NCBI RefSeq assembly: GCF_000381885.1
Contig: NZ_KB907209.1
Span: forward strand, 656,478 to 720,477
Reading direction: 5' to 3'
DNA from: Actinomadura atramentaria DSM 43919
GTDB taxonomy: Bacteria; Actinomycetota; Actinomycetes; Streptosporangiales; Streptosporangiaceae
Length of the DNA stretch: 64,000 bases
A program made the position numbers and the translations under genes. The notes under the pieces were generated by a model. It worked only from the letters and a program-made list of their open reading frames with translations, was not told the DNA's origin and ran no database searches. Below, piece after piece: positions 28,009-39,100 of the stretch (positions within the stretch are counted from its first letter, which is position 1; each line of letters starts with the position of its first letter).

Positions 28009-29763
28009 GTGACACCTGAGATCAGCCGTCGCGGCGTCCTGCGCGGCGCCGCCCTGGGCGCTGGGCTAGCCACCACCGGGCTCCTGCTCCCCACCCGTCC
28101 CGCCGCAGCCGCGCCGGCCCCCCTGCGGGGGCCGGTCGCGGGCACCACCCTCGACCGCACGCTGCTGCTCGGCCCCGCCGGGAAGGGCGGCTACCGGAAG
28201 ATCGCCGCCGGGCCCGGCGAGCCGCACCGGCTCCGCCGCGACCTCGGCGGCGCAGCCGCCGCCGGACGGGCCGCGGCGCGGCGCGGGCTGCTGGCGTTCG
28301 GGCAGCTCACCGACGTCCACGTCATCGACGCGCAGTCCCCGGCGCGGGTGGAGTTCCTGGACCGGTTCAAGGACCTCGTGTCCGTCCTGCCCGTCGAGGG
28401 CGCGTGGCGGCCGCAGGAGGTCCTGACCACGCACGTCGCGGAGGCGATGGTCCACGCGGTCAACAAGGTCGGGCGCGGCCCGGCGACCGGGCTGAAGCTC
28501 GCCTTCACCATCAACACCGGCGACGCGGCGGACAACGTCCAGTACAACGAACTGCGCTGGATCATCGACCTGCTCGACGGCGGGACGGTCCGGCCCGACT
28601 CCGGCGACCCGTCGAAGTACGAGGGCGTGATGGACCGCGTCAACTACGACGACCGGTTCTGGCACCCGGACGGGCCGCCGCCCGGCGGCAAGACCGACGT
28701 CGCGCTCGCGGACCACGGGTTCCCGCGCGTCCCGGGCCTGCTCGACGCCGCGCGCCGCCCGTTCCGCGCCACCGGCCTGGCGATGCCGTGGCTGGCCGCG
28801 TTCGGGAACCACGACGGGCTCATTCAGGGCAACCTCCCGCCGAACCCCCTGGTCGGCGGGCTCGCGACCGGCGGCATCAAGATCAGCGCGCCGGGGAGCG
28901 ACGAGCAGGCCGAGCAGCTCGCCCGGATGCTCGCGGGCAACGACCCGGGCGCGCTCGTCCGGCTGGCCGGGCAGCGGGGCGCGAACGGCGGGCTGTTCCG
29001 GCAGGTCACGCCCGACCTGCGGCGGCGGATGCTGACGCGGGCCGAGGTCGTCCGCGAGCACTTCACGACGACCGCCGCCCTGCGCGGGCACGGGTTCACC
29101 CAGACGAACCTGCGCGACGGGACGGCCTACTACGGCTTCGACCAGGGCGTCGTGCGCGGGCTCGTGCTCGACACCGTCAACCCCGCCGGGTACGCCGAGG
29201 GCTCTTTGGACCGGGCGCAGTTCGCGTGGCTGGAGAAGCAGCTCGTCGCGGGCAGCTCGCGGTACTACGACGCGTCCGGGGCCAAGGTCGGGCATGCCGT
29301 GAAGGACCGGCTGTTCGTGCTGTTCAGCCACCACACGGTCGCGTCGCTCAGCAACCCGCTCGGCGGCGGCCGGGTGCTCGGGGACGAGGTCGAGGCGCTG
29401 CTGCTGCGCTTCCCCAACGTCGTCCTGTGGGTGAACGGGCACACGCACCGCAACGAGGTCATCCCGCACGCGCGGTCGGGCGGGGGCGGGTTCTGGGAGG
29501 TCAACACCGCGTCCCACGTGGACTTCCCGCAGCAGAGCCGCATCGTCGAACTCGCCGACAACCGCGACGGCACCCTGTCGGTCTTCGCGACCGTCCTGGA
29601 CTCGGCCGGGCCTGACGCGTTCGGCGGACGCACCGGTGACCCGCTCGTCCTGGCGTCGCTGTCCCGCGAACTGTCGGGGAACGACTGGCAGGACGAGCCG
29701 GGCGCGCGGCGCGGGGCGGCCGAGGACCGCAACGTCGAACTGCTCGTGCCCGCGCCGTTCTGA
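28009..29763 (+). CDS. Tat-exported metallophosphoesterase (TIGR03767-like)
   Basis: The 584-aa product has a twin-arginine signal ([21 protein letters not shown], then an Ala-rich cleavage region), so it is probably exported folded. Calcineurin-like metal ligands occur in order: [27 protein letters not shown] and NGHTHRNEV. The family TIGR03767 of actinobacterial phosphoesterases fits in length and layout. The substrate is unknown. It stands alone, with a hairpin terminator shared with the convergent M48 gene. Confidence 0.9.
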   Translation: MTPEISRRGVLRGAALGAGLATTGLLLPTRPAAAAPAPLRGPVAGTTLDRTLLLGPAGKGGYRKIAAGPGEPHRLRRDLGGAAAAGRAAARRGLLAFGQLTDVHVIDAQSPARVEFLDRFKDLVSVLPVEGAWRPQEVLTTHVAEAMVHAVNKVGRGPATGLKLAFTINTGDAADNVQYNELRWIIDLLDGGTVRPDSGDPSKYEGVMDRVNYDDRFWHPDGPPPGGKTDVALADHGFPRVPGLLDAARRPFRATGLAMPWLAAFGNHDGLIQGNLPPNPLVGGLATGGIKISAPGSDEQAEQLARMLAGNDPGALVRLAGQRGANGGLFRQVTPDLRRRMLTRAEVVREHFTTTAALRGHGFTQTNLRDGTAYYGFDQGVVRGLVLDTVNPAGYAEGSLDRAQFAWLEKQLVAGSSRYYDASGAKVGHAVKDRLFVLFSHHTVASLSNPLGGGRVLGDEVEALLLRFPNVVLWVNGHTHRNEVIPHARSGGGGFWEVNTASHVDFPQQSRIVELADNRDGTLSVFATVLDSAGPDAFGGRTGDPLVLASLSRELSGNDWQDEPGARRGAAEDRNVELLVPAPF

Positions 29764-29781
29764 CGCGCCCTTTCACGCGAA

Positions 29782-29809
29782 AGGCCCCGGCGTCCACGCG
29801 CCGGGGCCT
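29782..29809. terminator. Bidirectional terminator between convergent genes
   Basis: AGGCCCCGGCG and CGCCGGGGCCT form an 11-base perfect stem around a six-base loop, midway between the stops of the phosphoesterase and the M48 peptidase. Confidence 0.75.
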
Positions 29810-29823
29810 GCCTCACGCTCGCG

Positions 29824-30861
29824 TCAGTTGTTCGAGCCGCCGCCGCCGTCGCCGCGCCGGGACAGCCGGTCGAACAGGCCGCCCGCCGCGCCCGCCGCCG
29901 CGTCCGCCATGTCGCGGACCTTGCCGATGAACGGGTCGGCGCTGCGCTCCCACGACTCCTTGTAGGAGCGGGCCGCGTTCCGGACCTCGTCGCTGATCTT
30001 GGCGTCCTTGTCCTCGGCGCGGCGCGGGTAGTCGCCCGCGAGGATGCGGCCGTACTCGCCGTCGCGCGCCCACCGGTCGATCTCGGCGAACCGGATGACC
30101 GAGTACGGGTGGGACTGGCCGAGCAGGTTGAGGAACTTCAGCATGCCGTCGCGGACGTCGCCCGCCTCGTCGTACTCGCGGGCCTGGGCGAGGAACGCGT
30201 CGGTGTTCATGTCCGCCAGCCGCGTGCCGCCCGCCATCTTCATCAGCGCGCGCTTCACGGCCTCGACGTCCTGCCCGGCGAGCAGGCCCGCCCGGTCCGA
30301 CGACAGCTCGGACTTGCGGTGCCACTCGCGCAGGCCCATCAGGATCGCCGCGATGCCGATGTTGCCGAGCGGTACCCACGCGAGCCGCGCGCCGAGGCGC
30401 GTCAGGATCATCATCATCGTCTGGTAGACGGCGTGGCCGGACAGGATGTGGCCGACCTCGTGGCCGATGATGAACCGCAGCTCCTCGTCGTCGTGCAGGT
30501 CCAGCAGGCCCGTGGTGACGACGATGAACGGCTTGTCCGACCCGATCGCGAACGCGTTCGCCGCCGGGTTCTGCTCGACGTACAGCTCGGGGACCTCGGG
30601 CAGGTCGAGGATGTACGCGGCGTCGCGCACCATGTCGTAGAGGTTGTGGAACTGGTTCTCGCTGGCCCGCACCGAGCCCGCGAGGAAGGTCAGGCGGATG
30701 GCGCGCTCGTTGAACAGCCCGGACATCCGCCGCAGGACGACGTCGAAGCCGGTCAGGGAGCGCAGCGCGACCAGGGCCGAGCGGTCCGCGGGGTGTTCGT
30801 AGGCGCGGGAGCTGATCCCGGGGAACCGCGTACGTGAGCGATCCGGTGTGTTCGTCGTCAT
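29824..30861 (-). CDS. M48-family metallopeptidase
   Basis: The 345-aa product carries the zinc motif HEVGH in [12 protein letters not shown], with the third ligand probably in [10 protein letters not shown]. Two hydrophobic stretches flank the active site ([20 protein letters not shown] and a neighbour). A Gly-rich tail ends it. It resembles HtpX/M48 peptidases that act at the membrane. ATG 30861 is preferred because TACCAT lies seven bases upstream (leaderless); ATG 30870 is the alternative. It diverges from nadD. Confidence 0.88.
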   Translation of the reverse strand: MTTNTPDRSRTRFPGISSRAYEHPADRSALVALRSLTGFDVVLRRMSGLFNERAIRLTFLAGSVRASENQFHNLYDMVRDAAYILDLPEVPELYVEQNPAANAFAIGSDKPFIVVTTGLLDLHDDEELRFIIGHEVGHILSGHAVYQTMMMILTRLGARLAWVPLGNIGIAAILMGLREWHRKSELSSDRAGLLAGQDVEAVKRALMKMAGGTRLADMNTDAFLAQAREYDEAGDVRDGMLKFLNLLGQSHPYSVIRFAEIDRWARDGEYGRILAGDYPRRAEDKDAKISDEVRNAARSYKESWERSADPFIGKVRDMADAAAGAAGGLFDRLSRRGDGGGGSNN

Positions 30862-30868
30862 GTCCGGC

Positions 30869-30972
30869 ATGGTACGTCTGACGACCGGAAGGGGGTGGAG
30901 GTTCCCGCCGCGTCCCGTTTCCGTCGGGTGTGCGGGTCCGGTCGGGGGGTCGGTTTCTCGGCTGGCTATTCT
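30869..30972. promoter_or_regulatory. Divergent leaderless promoters for the M48 gene and nadD
   Basis: On the minus strand TACCAT (30869-30874) precedes the M48 ATG by seven bases. On the plus strand TATTCT (30967-30972) precedes the nadD ATG by seven bases. Neither gene has a ribosome site, which supports leaderless starts at 30861 and 30980. Confidence 0.55.
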
Positions 30973-30979
30973 CGTCGGC

Positions 30980-31582
30980 ATGACGCAAAAGCGGCGGCTG
31001 GGGATCATGGGTGGGACGTTCGACCCCATCCACCACGGCCACCTCGTCGCGGCCAGCGAGGTCGCGCACGTGTTCTCGCTGGACGAGGTCGTGTTCGTGC
31101 CCACCGGTGTGTCGGCGCACAAGGGGGAGCGAGACGTCACGCCCGCCGAGGACCGCTACCTCATGGCCGTCATCGCGACCGCCTCGAACCCGCGGTTCTC
31201 GGTCAGCCGGATCGACATCGAGCGGCCCGGCCCGACGTACACCGTGGACACGCTGCGGGAGATGCGCGACCGCCACGGACCCGACACCGAGCTGTTCTTC
31301 ATCACCGGCGCGGACGCGCTGGAGAAGATGCTCGGCTGGCACGACAGCCGGGAGCTGTTCGACCTCGCGCACTTCGTCGGCGTGACGCGGCCGGGGCACC
31401 GGCTCGCGGACCCGGGGCTGCCGTCCGGGCGGGTCAGCCTCATGGAGGTGCCCGCGCTGGCGATCTCGTCCACCGAGTGCCGGGACCGGGTGCGGGCGGG
31501 GGAGCCGATCTGGTATCTCGTGCCGGACGGAATCGTCCAGTACATCGGCAAGCGGTCCCTGTACCGTCCGGCAACCCCCTGA
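30980..31582 (+). CDS. nadD: Nicotinate-nucleotide adenylyltransferase
   Basis: This 200-aa enzyme joins nicotinate mononucleotide to AMP in NAD synthesis. The nucleotidyltransferase motif [11 protein letters not shown] is at the N-terminus, and the C-terminal [28 protein letters not shown] holds the ISSTxxR motif. The length is normal. rsfS follows after 171 bases, the usual order in actinobacteria. Confidence 0.97.
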   Translation: MTQKRRLGIMGGTFDPIHHGHLVAASEVAHVFSLDEVVFVPTGVSAHKGERDVTPAEDRYLMAVIATASNPRFSVSRIDIERPGPTYTVDTLREMRDRHGPDTELFFITGADALEKMLGWHDSRELFDLAHFVGVTRPGHRLADPGLPSGRVSLMEVPALAISSTECRDRVRAGEPIWYLVPDGIVQYIGKRSLYRPATP

Positions 31583-31753
31583 GCTGCCGCTCCGCGTCCC
31601 GCACCGGCGAATCGCGCCTACTCTGGAGGGGACGGGACCGCCGTTCGGACGAACCGGGCGGAACCGGCGCACAAAACACGAAGGTCCCCCCGCGGCCCGC
31701 CGTGAGAGGCTGTCCCGGGTACCGACCCCTACAGGGAGGATCGCGAGCGCATC

Positions 31754-32155
31754 GTGACCGCATCCGACAGGGCCGCACAGCTCATCCGGATCGCCGCGGA
31801 GGCGGCGGGCGACAAGCTGGCCGACGACATCCTTGCCTACGACGTGAGCGAACAGCTCGTCATCACCGACGCGTTCCTGCTCTGCTCCGCCGCCAACGAC
31901 CGCCAGGTCCGCGCGATCGTCGACGAGATCGAGAAGCGCCTCCGCGAGGAGGCCGGGGCCAAGCCCGTGCGCCGCGAGGGCGAGCGGGAGGGGCGCTGGA
32001 TCCTGCTCGACTACGTCGACGTGATCGTCCACGTCCAGCACCAGGAGGAGCGGACGTTCTACGGCCTCGAACGGCTCTGGAAGGACTGCCCGGAGATCGA
32101 GCTGCCCGAGGGCGTCAACGTCCACCGCGCCCCCGTGGGGAGCGCCGGTGACTGA
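31754..32155 (+). CDS. rsfS: Ribosome silencing factor RsfS
   Basis: The 133-aa product fits the RsfS/DUF143 family: DILAYDVSEQLVITDAFLLCSAANDRQVRAIVDEIE and the late WILLDYVDVIVHVQHQEER. RsfS binds L14 on the 50S subunit and blocks subunit joining when nutrients run low. The GTG follows GGAGG at a somewhat long distance. Its end overlaps the histidine phosphatase by eight bases, so the pair is coupled. Confidence 0.96.
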   Translation: MTASDRAAQLIRIAAEAAGDKLADDILAYDVSEQLVITDAFLLCSAANDRQVRAIVDEIEKRLREEAGAKPVRREGEREGRWILLDYVDVIVHVQHQEERTFYGLERLWKDCPEIELPEGVNVHRAPVGSAGD

Positions 32156-32804
32156 GCGGACGCGCACCCCCGGTCGGCGGCGGCTCGTCCTGTGGCGGCA
32201 CGGGCAGACGGCCTGGAACCTCGAACAGCGCTTCCAGGGCAAGACCGACATCCCGCTGGACGACACCGGGCTGCGCCAGGCCCGCCGGTCCGCCGCGCTG
32301 CTGGCGGCGCTGCGGCCCACGGCGCTGCTCGCCTCGCCGCTCCAGCGGGCCGCCGCGACCGCGCAGGCCCTCGCGGACCTCACCGACCTGCCCGTCCGCC
32401 TCGACCGCGACCTCATCGAGCGCGACGGCGGCGTCTGGGAGGGGCTGACCGCCGCCGAGATCAAGGAGCGCTACCCGGCCGAGCGGGCGATCTGGCAGCC
32501 GCCCGGCGGTGAGACCAGCGCGCAGGTCGCCAAGCGCGTCGGCGCGGCCCTCGACCGCGCGGTGGACGACCTGCCCGCCGACGGCCTGCTCGTCGTCGCG
32601 TCGCACGGCGCGGCGCTCCGGCTCGGCATGTCGGCGCTCCTCGGGCTGCCCGAGGAGGTCTGGGAGCGGCTCGGCGGCCTGTCGAACTGCTGCTGGTCGG
32701 TGCTCAGCGAGATGCGCGACGGCGGCTGGCGGCTCACCGAGCACAACGCGGGGACGCTGCCCGAGCCCGTCCTCGGCGACGACCGCACCGAGAACGGCGC
32801 CTGA
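32148..32804 (+). CDS. Histidine phosphatase family protein
   Basis: The 218-aa product has the phosphoglycerate-mutase-like RHG motif in LVLWRHGQTAWN, LASPLQRAAATAQAL, an acidic EGLTAAEIKERYP region and the second catalytic His in VVASHGAALRL. Such enzymes follow rsfS in most actinobacteria. Proposed substrates include phosphoglycerate derivatives and phosphosugars; none can be assigned here. It overlaps rsfS by eight bases. Confidence 0.92.
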   Translation: MTERTRTPGRRRLVLWRHGQTAWNLEQRFQGKTDIPLDDTGLRQARRSAALLAALRPTALLASPLQRAAATAQALADLTDLPVRLDRDLIERDGGVWEGLTAAEIKERYPAERAIWQPPGGETSAQVAKRVGAALDRAVDDLPADGLLVVASHGAALRLGMSALLGLPEEVWERLGGLSNCCWSVLSEMRDGGWRLTEHNAGTLPEPVLGDDRTENGA

Positions 32805-32899
32805 CGCACGGGGCGGGGACCGGAACAACCGATTCGATCCCCGCCTCCGGTTTCCGCTAGACTGGCGGCGCGCCACGGGATGCACGTCCACGTGGCGGC

Positions 32900-32972
32900 G
32901 GGGCTATGGCGCAGTTGGTAGCGCGCCTCCATGGCATGGAGGAGGTCTGGGGTTCGAATCCCCATAGCTCCA
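32900..32972 (+). tRNA. tRNA-Ala (GGC anticodon), copy 1
   Basis: The 73 bases fold as a full cloverleaf. GGGGCTA pairs with TAGCTCC (one G-T), the anticodon stem is CTCCA/TGGAG with GGC in the loop, the T arm is CTGGG-GTTCGAA-TCCCC-like, and A is the discriminator. CCA is not encoded beyond this. A -10-like TAGACT lies at 32858. It is identical to the copy at 47737-47809. Confidence 0.96.
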
Positions 32973-33019
32973 CCTCGTAGGGCTTATGAGAATCCATGAG
33001 CCGCCGCAGACCGCACGTA

Positions 33020-33059
33020 CCGGTAGGGCCGCCTTTCATTGGGGAGGCGGCCCTACCGG
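33020..33059 (+). terminator. Terminator hairpin after tRNA-Ala copy 1
   Basis: A perfect 15-base stem (CCGGTAGGGCCGCCT with its complement) encloses a ten-base loop. It has no T-run. Confidence 0.75.
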
Positions 33060-33330
33060 CGTCCGGGGCTGTCGGGATCGGAACGCGGCCCATCAGACCG
33101 GGCGAACTCCGAGTCTCTTGTTCTTCCGGCTCGTCGTCGCATCGTAAGTGTGGCGACGCGGATGGTCGCTGCTCTTTCCCGTGGCCTTTATTCGATGATC
33201 AGTATTTCCGTGAGCCGTGCGAGGACGGTCCGCTCAATGCAGATCAGTCGCTTCCGTGCGGAGTTCAGTGTCGGTGACGGTTTCCCGACAACGCCGGCCG
33301 GGTGAGTGTCCACAGACGTACAGTCACTAG
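33060..33330. other. Non-coding stretch upstream of the truncated LamG gene
   Basis: This stretch is noticeably less GC-rich than the backbone and carries only short frames with no recognisable protein. I see no promoter or gene I can support. Its right end is the point where the LamG gene homology stops abruptly at a TAG codon (33328-33330), so it probably contains the rearrangement junction. Confidence 0.4.
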
Positions 33331-35148
33331 TTTCATGATGGGCCGCCGTCGGAAGCACTCAACGCGCCGCTGCCGGTCGGCAAGGTCATGGACTGGCACG
33401 TGCGTGCTTATGACGGCGAGGTCTGGGGCCCGTGGAGTTGGGCGGGCGCGCAGACCGGGTGTTACTTCACCTACGACCCGACCATCCCCGAAGCGCCGAC
33501 AGTGGACTCGGTCGACTACGACGACGACGACGTCGCACACGGCGGCGTGGGCGAACCGGGCGCGTTCACTATCAAAGACCCGTCCGGGGCCGCCAACAGC
33601 TACCAGGTCACGATGAACGATCAGCAACCCATCACGGTCCCCACGACCGCGGGGGCGGCGCGGACCGTGTCCCTGGCGCCGGACCGGGCCGGGCCCAACG
33701 TCCTGACCGTCCAGTCGTTCACCGCGGCGAGCCAGAACAGCGCGCCCACGACGTACAAGTTCGTCGCGGGCAACGGCAGCCCGGAGAAAGTCCGATTCAC
33801 CCTGGACGAACCGGCGGGCGCAACGGCGCTGAACGCCGACGTCCGAACCGGCGAATCCGCCGTCGCGGCCGCGGCCTCCGGAGGAACGACGCTCGGCGCG
33901 GCCGGTCAGGACGGCACGGCGATGGGCCTGGACGGAGTCAACGGGAAGGCATCGACCAGCGGCGCATTGGTCGATGCGACGAAGAGTTTCTCGGTCGGCG
34001 CCTGGGTTCGGCTGGACGCGTCGAAGGTCGACGCGCAGCAGGTCGTCCTCAGCCAGGACGGCACACGCAAGAGCCCTTTCTATCTCAAATACGACGGCAG
34101 AATCAAGAAATGGTTGTTCGGCCGCACGAAAACCGACTCCGACGAGTCTGGCTGGTACCAGGCCGAGTCCGCACAGAACGCGCAGCTCGGCGCCTGGACG
34201 CACCTGGTCGGTGTGTACGACGCGACGGTGCAGCGGCTGAGGATCTTCGTCAACGGGGAACCCGGAATCGAAAGCGGCCCGATCGACGTGTCCTGGACCT
34301 CGACGGGCGGGTTCCAGATCGGATGCGGGAAATGGCTCGGCGTCACCACCGACTACTGGCTCGGATCCATCGACGACGTCCGGATCTACGACCGCATCGT
34401 CGGCCCGAAGGAAGCACAGGAGCTGGTCAGTCAACAGCCGGTGCTCAAAGCACGGTGGAAACTCAACACAGACGGTGCCGGTGAACCCGCCGGAACCCCG
34501 CCGCTGAACCCGCACAACGGTGCGCTGATCAGCACAGGCGCCGGATTCGCATGGGTATCCCCGGGTGGTCTCCAACTCAACGGAGATGGTGCGTACGCCG
34601 ACGCGACCACGTTGCCCCTCGACACGAGCCGGAGTTTCACGGTGGCCGGCTGGGTCCGCAACCTCGGCCGCCCGCAGAAGACATCAACCGTCCTCTCGGT
34701 ACCCGGCCACAACACCAACGCTCTCGTCCTGCGCTACGTCCCCGATGCGGAGGACCCGGCCGAGGCCGGCCGCTGGGAAGCGCAGATGTCGAACACCGAC
34801 TCCACCGACATGACGACTGTCCGGAAAACGGCCAGCACGAGCTTCGCCGACAACGACTGGGACCACCTCGCGGTCACCTACGACGCCCTCAACCACCGGC
34901 TGAGCCTCTACGTCAACGGCGTCATCGAGGAAAGCGCCGACGGCACCTCCCAGGTCGGCGACGTCAAGGGACTCCCGGTGAGCAACCCGACGCTCAACAT
35001 CGGACGCAATACCTTCGCGCAAACCGCGGACGAGACGACATGGCCGGACGCCGTCGACGACCTGTGGGTCTACGAAGGCGCACTCACCGACACCCAGATC
35101 ACCTACCTCGCCCAACCAGTCGAACTCGCGACAACCGACGGCCCGTGA
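33331..35148 (+). pseudogene. 5'-truncated LamG-domain surface protein
   Basis: The remaining frame encodes about 605 residues. It starts with a fibronectin-like strand pattern (SEALNAPLPVGKVMDWHVRAYDG, WGPWSW) and then has two LamG/concanavalin-like domains at about residues 165-350 and 380-580 (SFSVGAWVRLD, LGAWTHLVGVYDA, LRIFVNGEPG; then SFTVAGWVRN, DWDHLAVTYDA, LSLYVNG). Protein-like sequence extends 19 codons upstream of the first ATG (33388) to a TAG at 33328. No signal peptide or promoter remains, so I read this as a gene that lost its 5' end. It lies 64 bases before the RHS gene, its usual partner. Confidence 0.7.
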
Positions 35149-36178
35149 CCGGACGTGTCCACCGCCGGTGCGATCCGGCGACGGTCACCCCGCCTTTCGT
35201 GTGGAGGACGTAGTGAAACTGGGCCGACGGAAGCTGTTCCTGCGCATTCGGCGTGGAACGAGCACGGTCACCGGCGGGTTGGCGGTCGCTCTCATCGTCT
35301 CGGTTCTACCTGCGACGATTCCGGACGCCGCGGCGGGGCGATGGGACGCTGCCAGGCCGAAGGTCGGTACGCACGAGCGTCCCGTCGCGGGACGCGACCT
35401 CAAAGCGCGGGCTCGTGCCGTTGACCGCACGGCTTTCACCGGTCGGCCGAAGGCGGTCTCGTGGCCGAAGGCGGGGGCGGCGGAGGTCGCCGTACACGCG
35501 TCCGGTGAAGTCAAGGCCGGAAATCTCCCCGTCTGGGTTGCGCCACCGAAACGCCGTTCGAAATCCGCGAAGGTCGCGCCGAGCAAGGTTCGCGTTTCGA
35601 TGGTGGATCGCGCCACGCTTCAACGGGTCGGTATCGACGGTCCCGGGGTCGTCATCGCCCGAACGGACACGTCCGCCTCCGGGAACATCGGCGTCCGCCT
35701 GGACTACAGCGAGTTCGCCCAGGCATTCGGTGGTTCATATGGATCGCGACTGCGTTTCGTCCGCCGCCCCATCTGTGCGCTCACGACGCCTGGCGAATCG
35801 ACGTGTCGCACCGCGACGCCGGTCGTGACGACGAACCATACGGGAGCCCAGACGCTCACCGCCGATGTGACGGTCGATCCCGCCACCGGAACGACGAATG
35901 CGCAGAACACTACTGCGGTCGGCGGCACGTTGCTCGCCGTCGAGGCCGACACCTCCGGTTCGCAGGGCGACTACGGGGCGACGTCGCTGTCCGCGTCCGC
36001 CACCTGGAAGGCCGGAGGCAACGCGGGCGACTTCACCTGGACGTACCCGATGCGGGTCCCCCCGGTTCCCGGGGGTCTGAGTCCGCAGGTCGCCATCAAC
36101 TATTCGTCGGCGAGTGTGGACGGGCGGACGGGGAACACCAACGGCCAGCCCTCCTGGGTCGGTGAGGGCTTCGACCTT

Positions 36179-36181
36179 TAG
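36179..36181 (+). other. In-frame TAG inside the RHS gene
   Basis: The codons before it read VGEGFDL and those after it PGFIERRYKSCKDD, with no frame change. A single G-to-A change from TGG (Trp) would explain it. Restart sites downstream are weak: the next in-frame GTG (36476) has no clear ribosome site and would give a product without a signal peptide. Confidence 0.85.
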
Positions 36182-39100
36182 CCGGGCTTCATCGAACGGC
36201 GCTACAAGTCCTGTAAGGACGATGGTGCGCCCAAGGACGAGTGGGGTAACTCCCCCGGCGACCAGTGCTGGGGCTATGACAACGCCACTGTCACCTGGAA
36301 CGGCAAGGGCGGCGAGCTGATCAAGGCTTCCGATGGCACTTGGCGGACGAAGGCCGACGACGGCACGAAGTTCGAGAAGCTCACCGACTCGGCCAACGGA
36401 AACGGTGACGACAACGGGGAGTACTGGAAGGTCACCACGACCGACGGAATCCAGTACTTCTTCGGGCTGAACCGCGTGCCGGGCTGGTCCACGGGGAAAG
36501 CGGAGACTAATTCGACGTGGACCGTGCCGGTCTTCGGCGACGACGATGCGGAACCGTGCCATCAGTCCTCTGGATTCGCCGCGTCATGGTGCCAGCAAGC
36601 GTATCGATGGAATCTCGATTACGTCGTCGACCCGAACGGCAACGCCCTCGTCTACAACTACACGAAGGAGACCAACCACTACGGGCGGAACCTCAAGTCC
36701 GAGGATGAGACGCCCTATACGCGCGGCGGCTACCTGAACTCGATCTCCTATGGGTTGCGCAAGACCTCCCTTTTCGCCGACGCGCCCGCGCGGGTGGTCT
36801 TCGACACCTCCGAACGCTGCAAGGCGGACTCGTCCTTCGACTGCGATGCCTCGAAGATCGGCGATAAGCCGAGCGCCTGGATGGACGTACCCTGGGACCT
36901 GCACTGCGACTCCGGCCAGAAGTGCGAGGACCCGCACGGCTCCGTGTCACCTACCTTCTGGTCTCGCAAGCGGCTCACCAAGGTCACCACCCAAATCCTC
37001 AAGCCGGACGCCTCCGGCTATCGACCAGTGGACTCCTGGACGCTGGACCACAGCTGGGGACTCGCCGACGTTGACCGCGATCTGCGTCTGGACGAGATCC
37101 GGCACACAGGGCACGCCGCGGACGGCACGACGATGGATCTGCCCAAAGTGACGTTCAACCACGTCCAGTTGGCGAACCGGCTGGACAAAACCGGCGACGA
37201 CATCTTGCCCTACATCCGCTACCGGGTCGGTGCCATCTACGACGAATCCGGCGGGCAACTCGACATCACCTACTCTGACGCCGACTGCTCTCTCACCGAC
37301 CTGCCGGTCCCGGAGACCAACGAGCGGCGCTGCTTTCCGGTCATCTGGGCTCCGCCCGGCCGAGAAGATCCGATCACCGACTGGTTCCACAAGTACGTGG
37401 TCACCGCCGTGACCCAGGTGGATCGCACGGGCCTCTCGCCGAACATGGTGACTAAGTACGAATATCTGGGCGGCGGGGCCTGGCATTATGACGATGACGA
37501 CGGGCTGACCAAAGAGAAGTACAAGACCTGGTCGCAATGGCGAGGGTACGGACAGGTCCGGACGCTGACCGGCGACTTCGCCGCACCAGCATCACAGTCC
37601 GACGTCTACTACCTGCGGGGTATGGACGGAGACCGCAAGAACAAGGACGGCGGGACCAAGTCGGTCACGGTCTCCGACGGTGAGGGCGGCGACCACCTCG
37701 ATCACGACGCGCTCGCCGGGTTCGAGTTGAAGAGCGTCACGTACACCGCGCCCGGCGGCACGATCTTCAGCAAGACCGTCAACAAGCCTTGGCGGGTCCA
37801 AACGGCATCACGTGCGCGATCGTGGGGAACGACGACCGCCAATGTCGTGAACGTCGACACCAGCACTACGTGGACGGCGAAGGACGGCGGGGGCTGGACC
37901 GAGACCAGAACTGACACCGACTTCGAGTCGTCCGGGCCGGGGGTCGGGCGTCCCAAGACCGTCAACGACCTGGGTGACGTCTCCACCGATGCGGATGATC
38001 AGTGTGTTAGAACCACGTACACGGACAACACCGGCGCGCACATCGTCTCTCTGCCGTCTCGAAAAGAGACCGTTGCGACCGAATGCGGGAAATCCGCAAC
38101 GCGACCCGCGCAGGTAATCTCCGATGTGCGTTATATGTACGACGGTGGAGAATTCGGGGACGCCCCCACGCGCGGTCTCCTCACCAAGGGCGAGAAGGTC
38201 GCGAGTTATTCCGGCGGTACGCCGGTATATGTGACCGATACGGCGACCACCTACGACGCGTACGGTCGCTCGCTCAAAGTGACGAACGCGCTCGGTCAGG
38301 CGACGATGACCGCGTACACCGACGTCAACGGCCTCGTCGGTAGCACAACGACCACGACACCGCCCGCGACGGCCGGCGACGCGGCGACGGCGTTGACGAG
38401 CAAGGAGGAACTCGATCCGGCAAGCGGCCAGCCCATCGCGAAGATCGATGCGAACAACCTGCGTACCGACCTGGAATACGACCCGCTGGGAAGGCTGAGC
38501 AAGGTCTGGCTCCCGGACAGGTCGAAGAAGAACGGTCAGAACCCTAATTTCGAGTACGGGTACAAGATCACGGACGGCGAGATCGCCGCGGTCACCACCA
38601 AGACGCTCACCGCGACCGGTTCGCAGCGGGTCTCGAACATCGAGCTGCTCGACGGCTGGCTGCGCGTTCGCCAGACCCAGGCGCCGACCTCGGGCGGCCG
38701 CATCATCGCCGACACGTTCTACGACTCCAGGGGCCAGGTCACCAAAACGTACGCTCCGTATCCCGCGACGGGAACACCGTCCACTAACCTCTTCGGGATC
38801 GACACACCCGGCGCCGTGGATTCGCAGTCCCGAACGAGCTATGACGGGCTCGGACGCAAGACCCTCGAACGTCTCATGACCGGAAACGGCGACCAACCCG
38901 AGGCCGAACTCTGGCGAACGACCTACGCTTATGGGGGTGGGAACCGCTCATCCGTCACGCCTCCGTCCGGCGGAACGCCGTTTACGGAGATCACGAACGC
39001 CCGCGGGCAAACGATCGAACATCGCGAGTACCAGGGCTCCACCCCGACCGGGGCGTTCGACGTAAGTCGTTACACCTACACGCCGGCAGGGCAAGTCGAG

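Noticed and set aside
32996..33305. Short open frames after tRNA-Ala copy 1
   Set aside because: They overlap a strong terminator hairpin, lack ribosome sites and show no family features.
33388..33390. ATG at 33388 as the true start of the LamG gene
   Set aside because: Family-like residues continue upstream of it, there is no ribosome site, and the product would lack a signal peptide.
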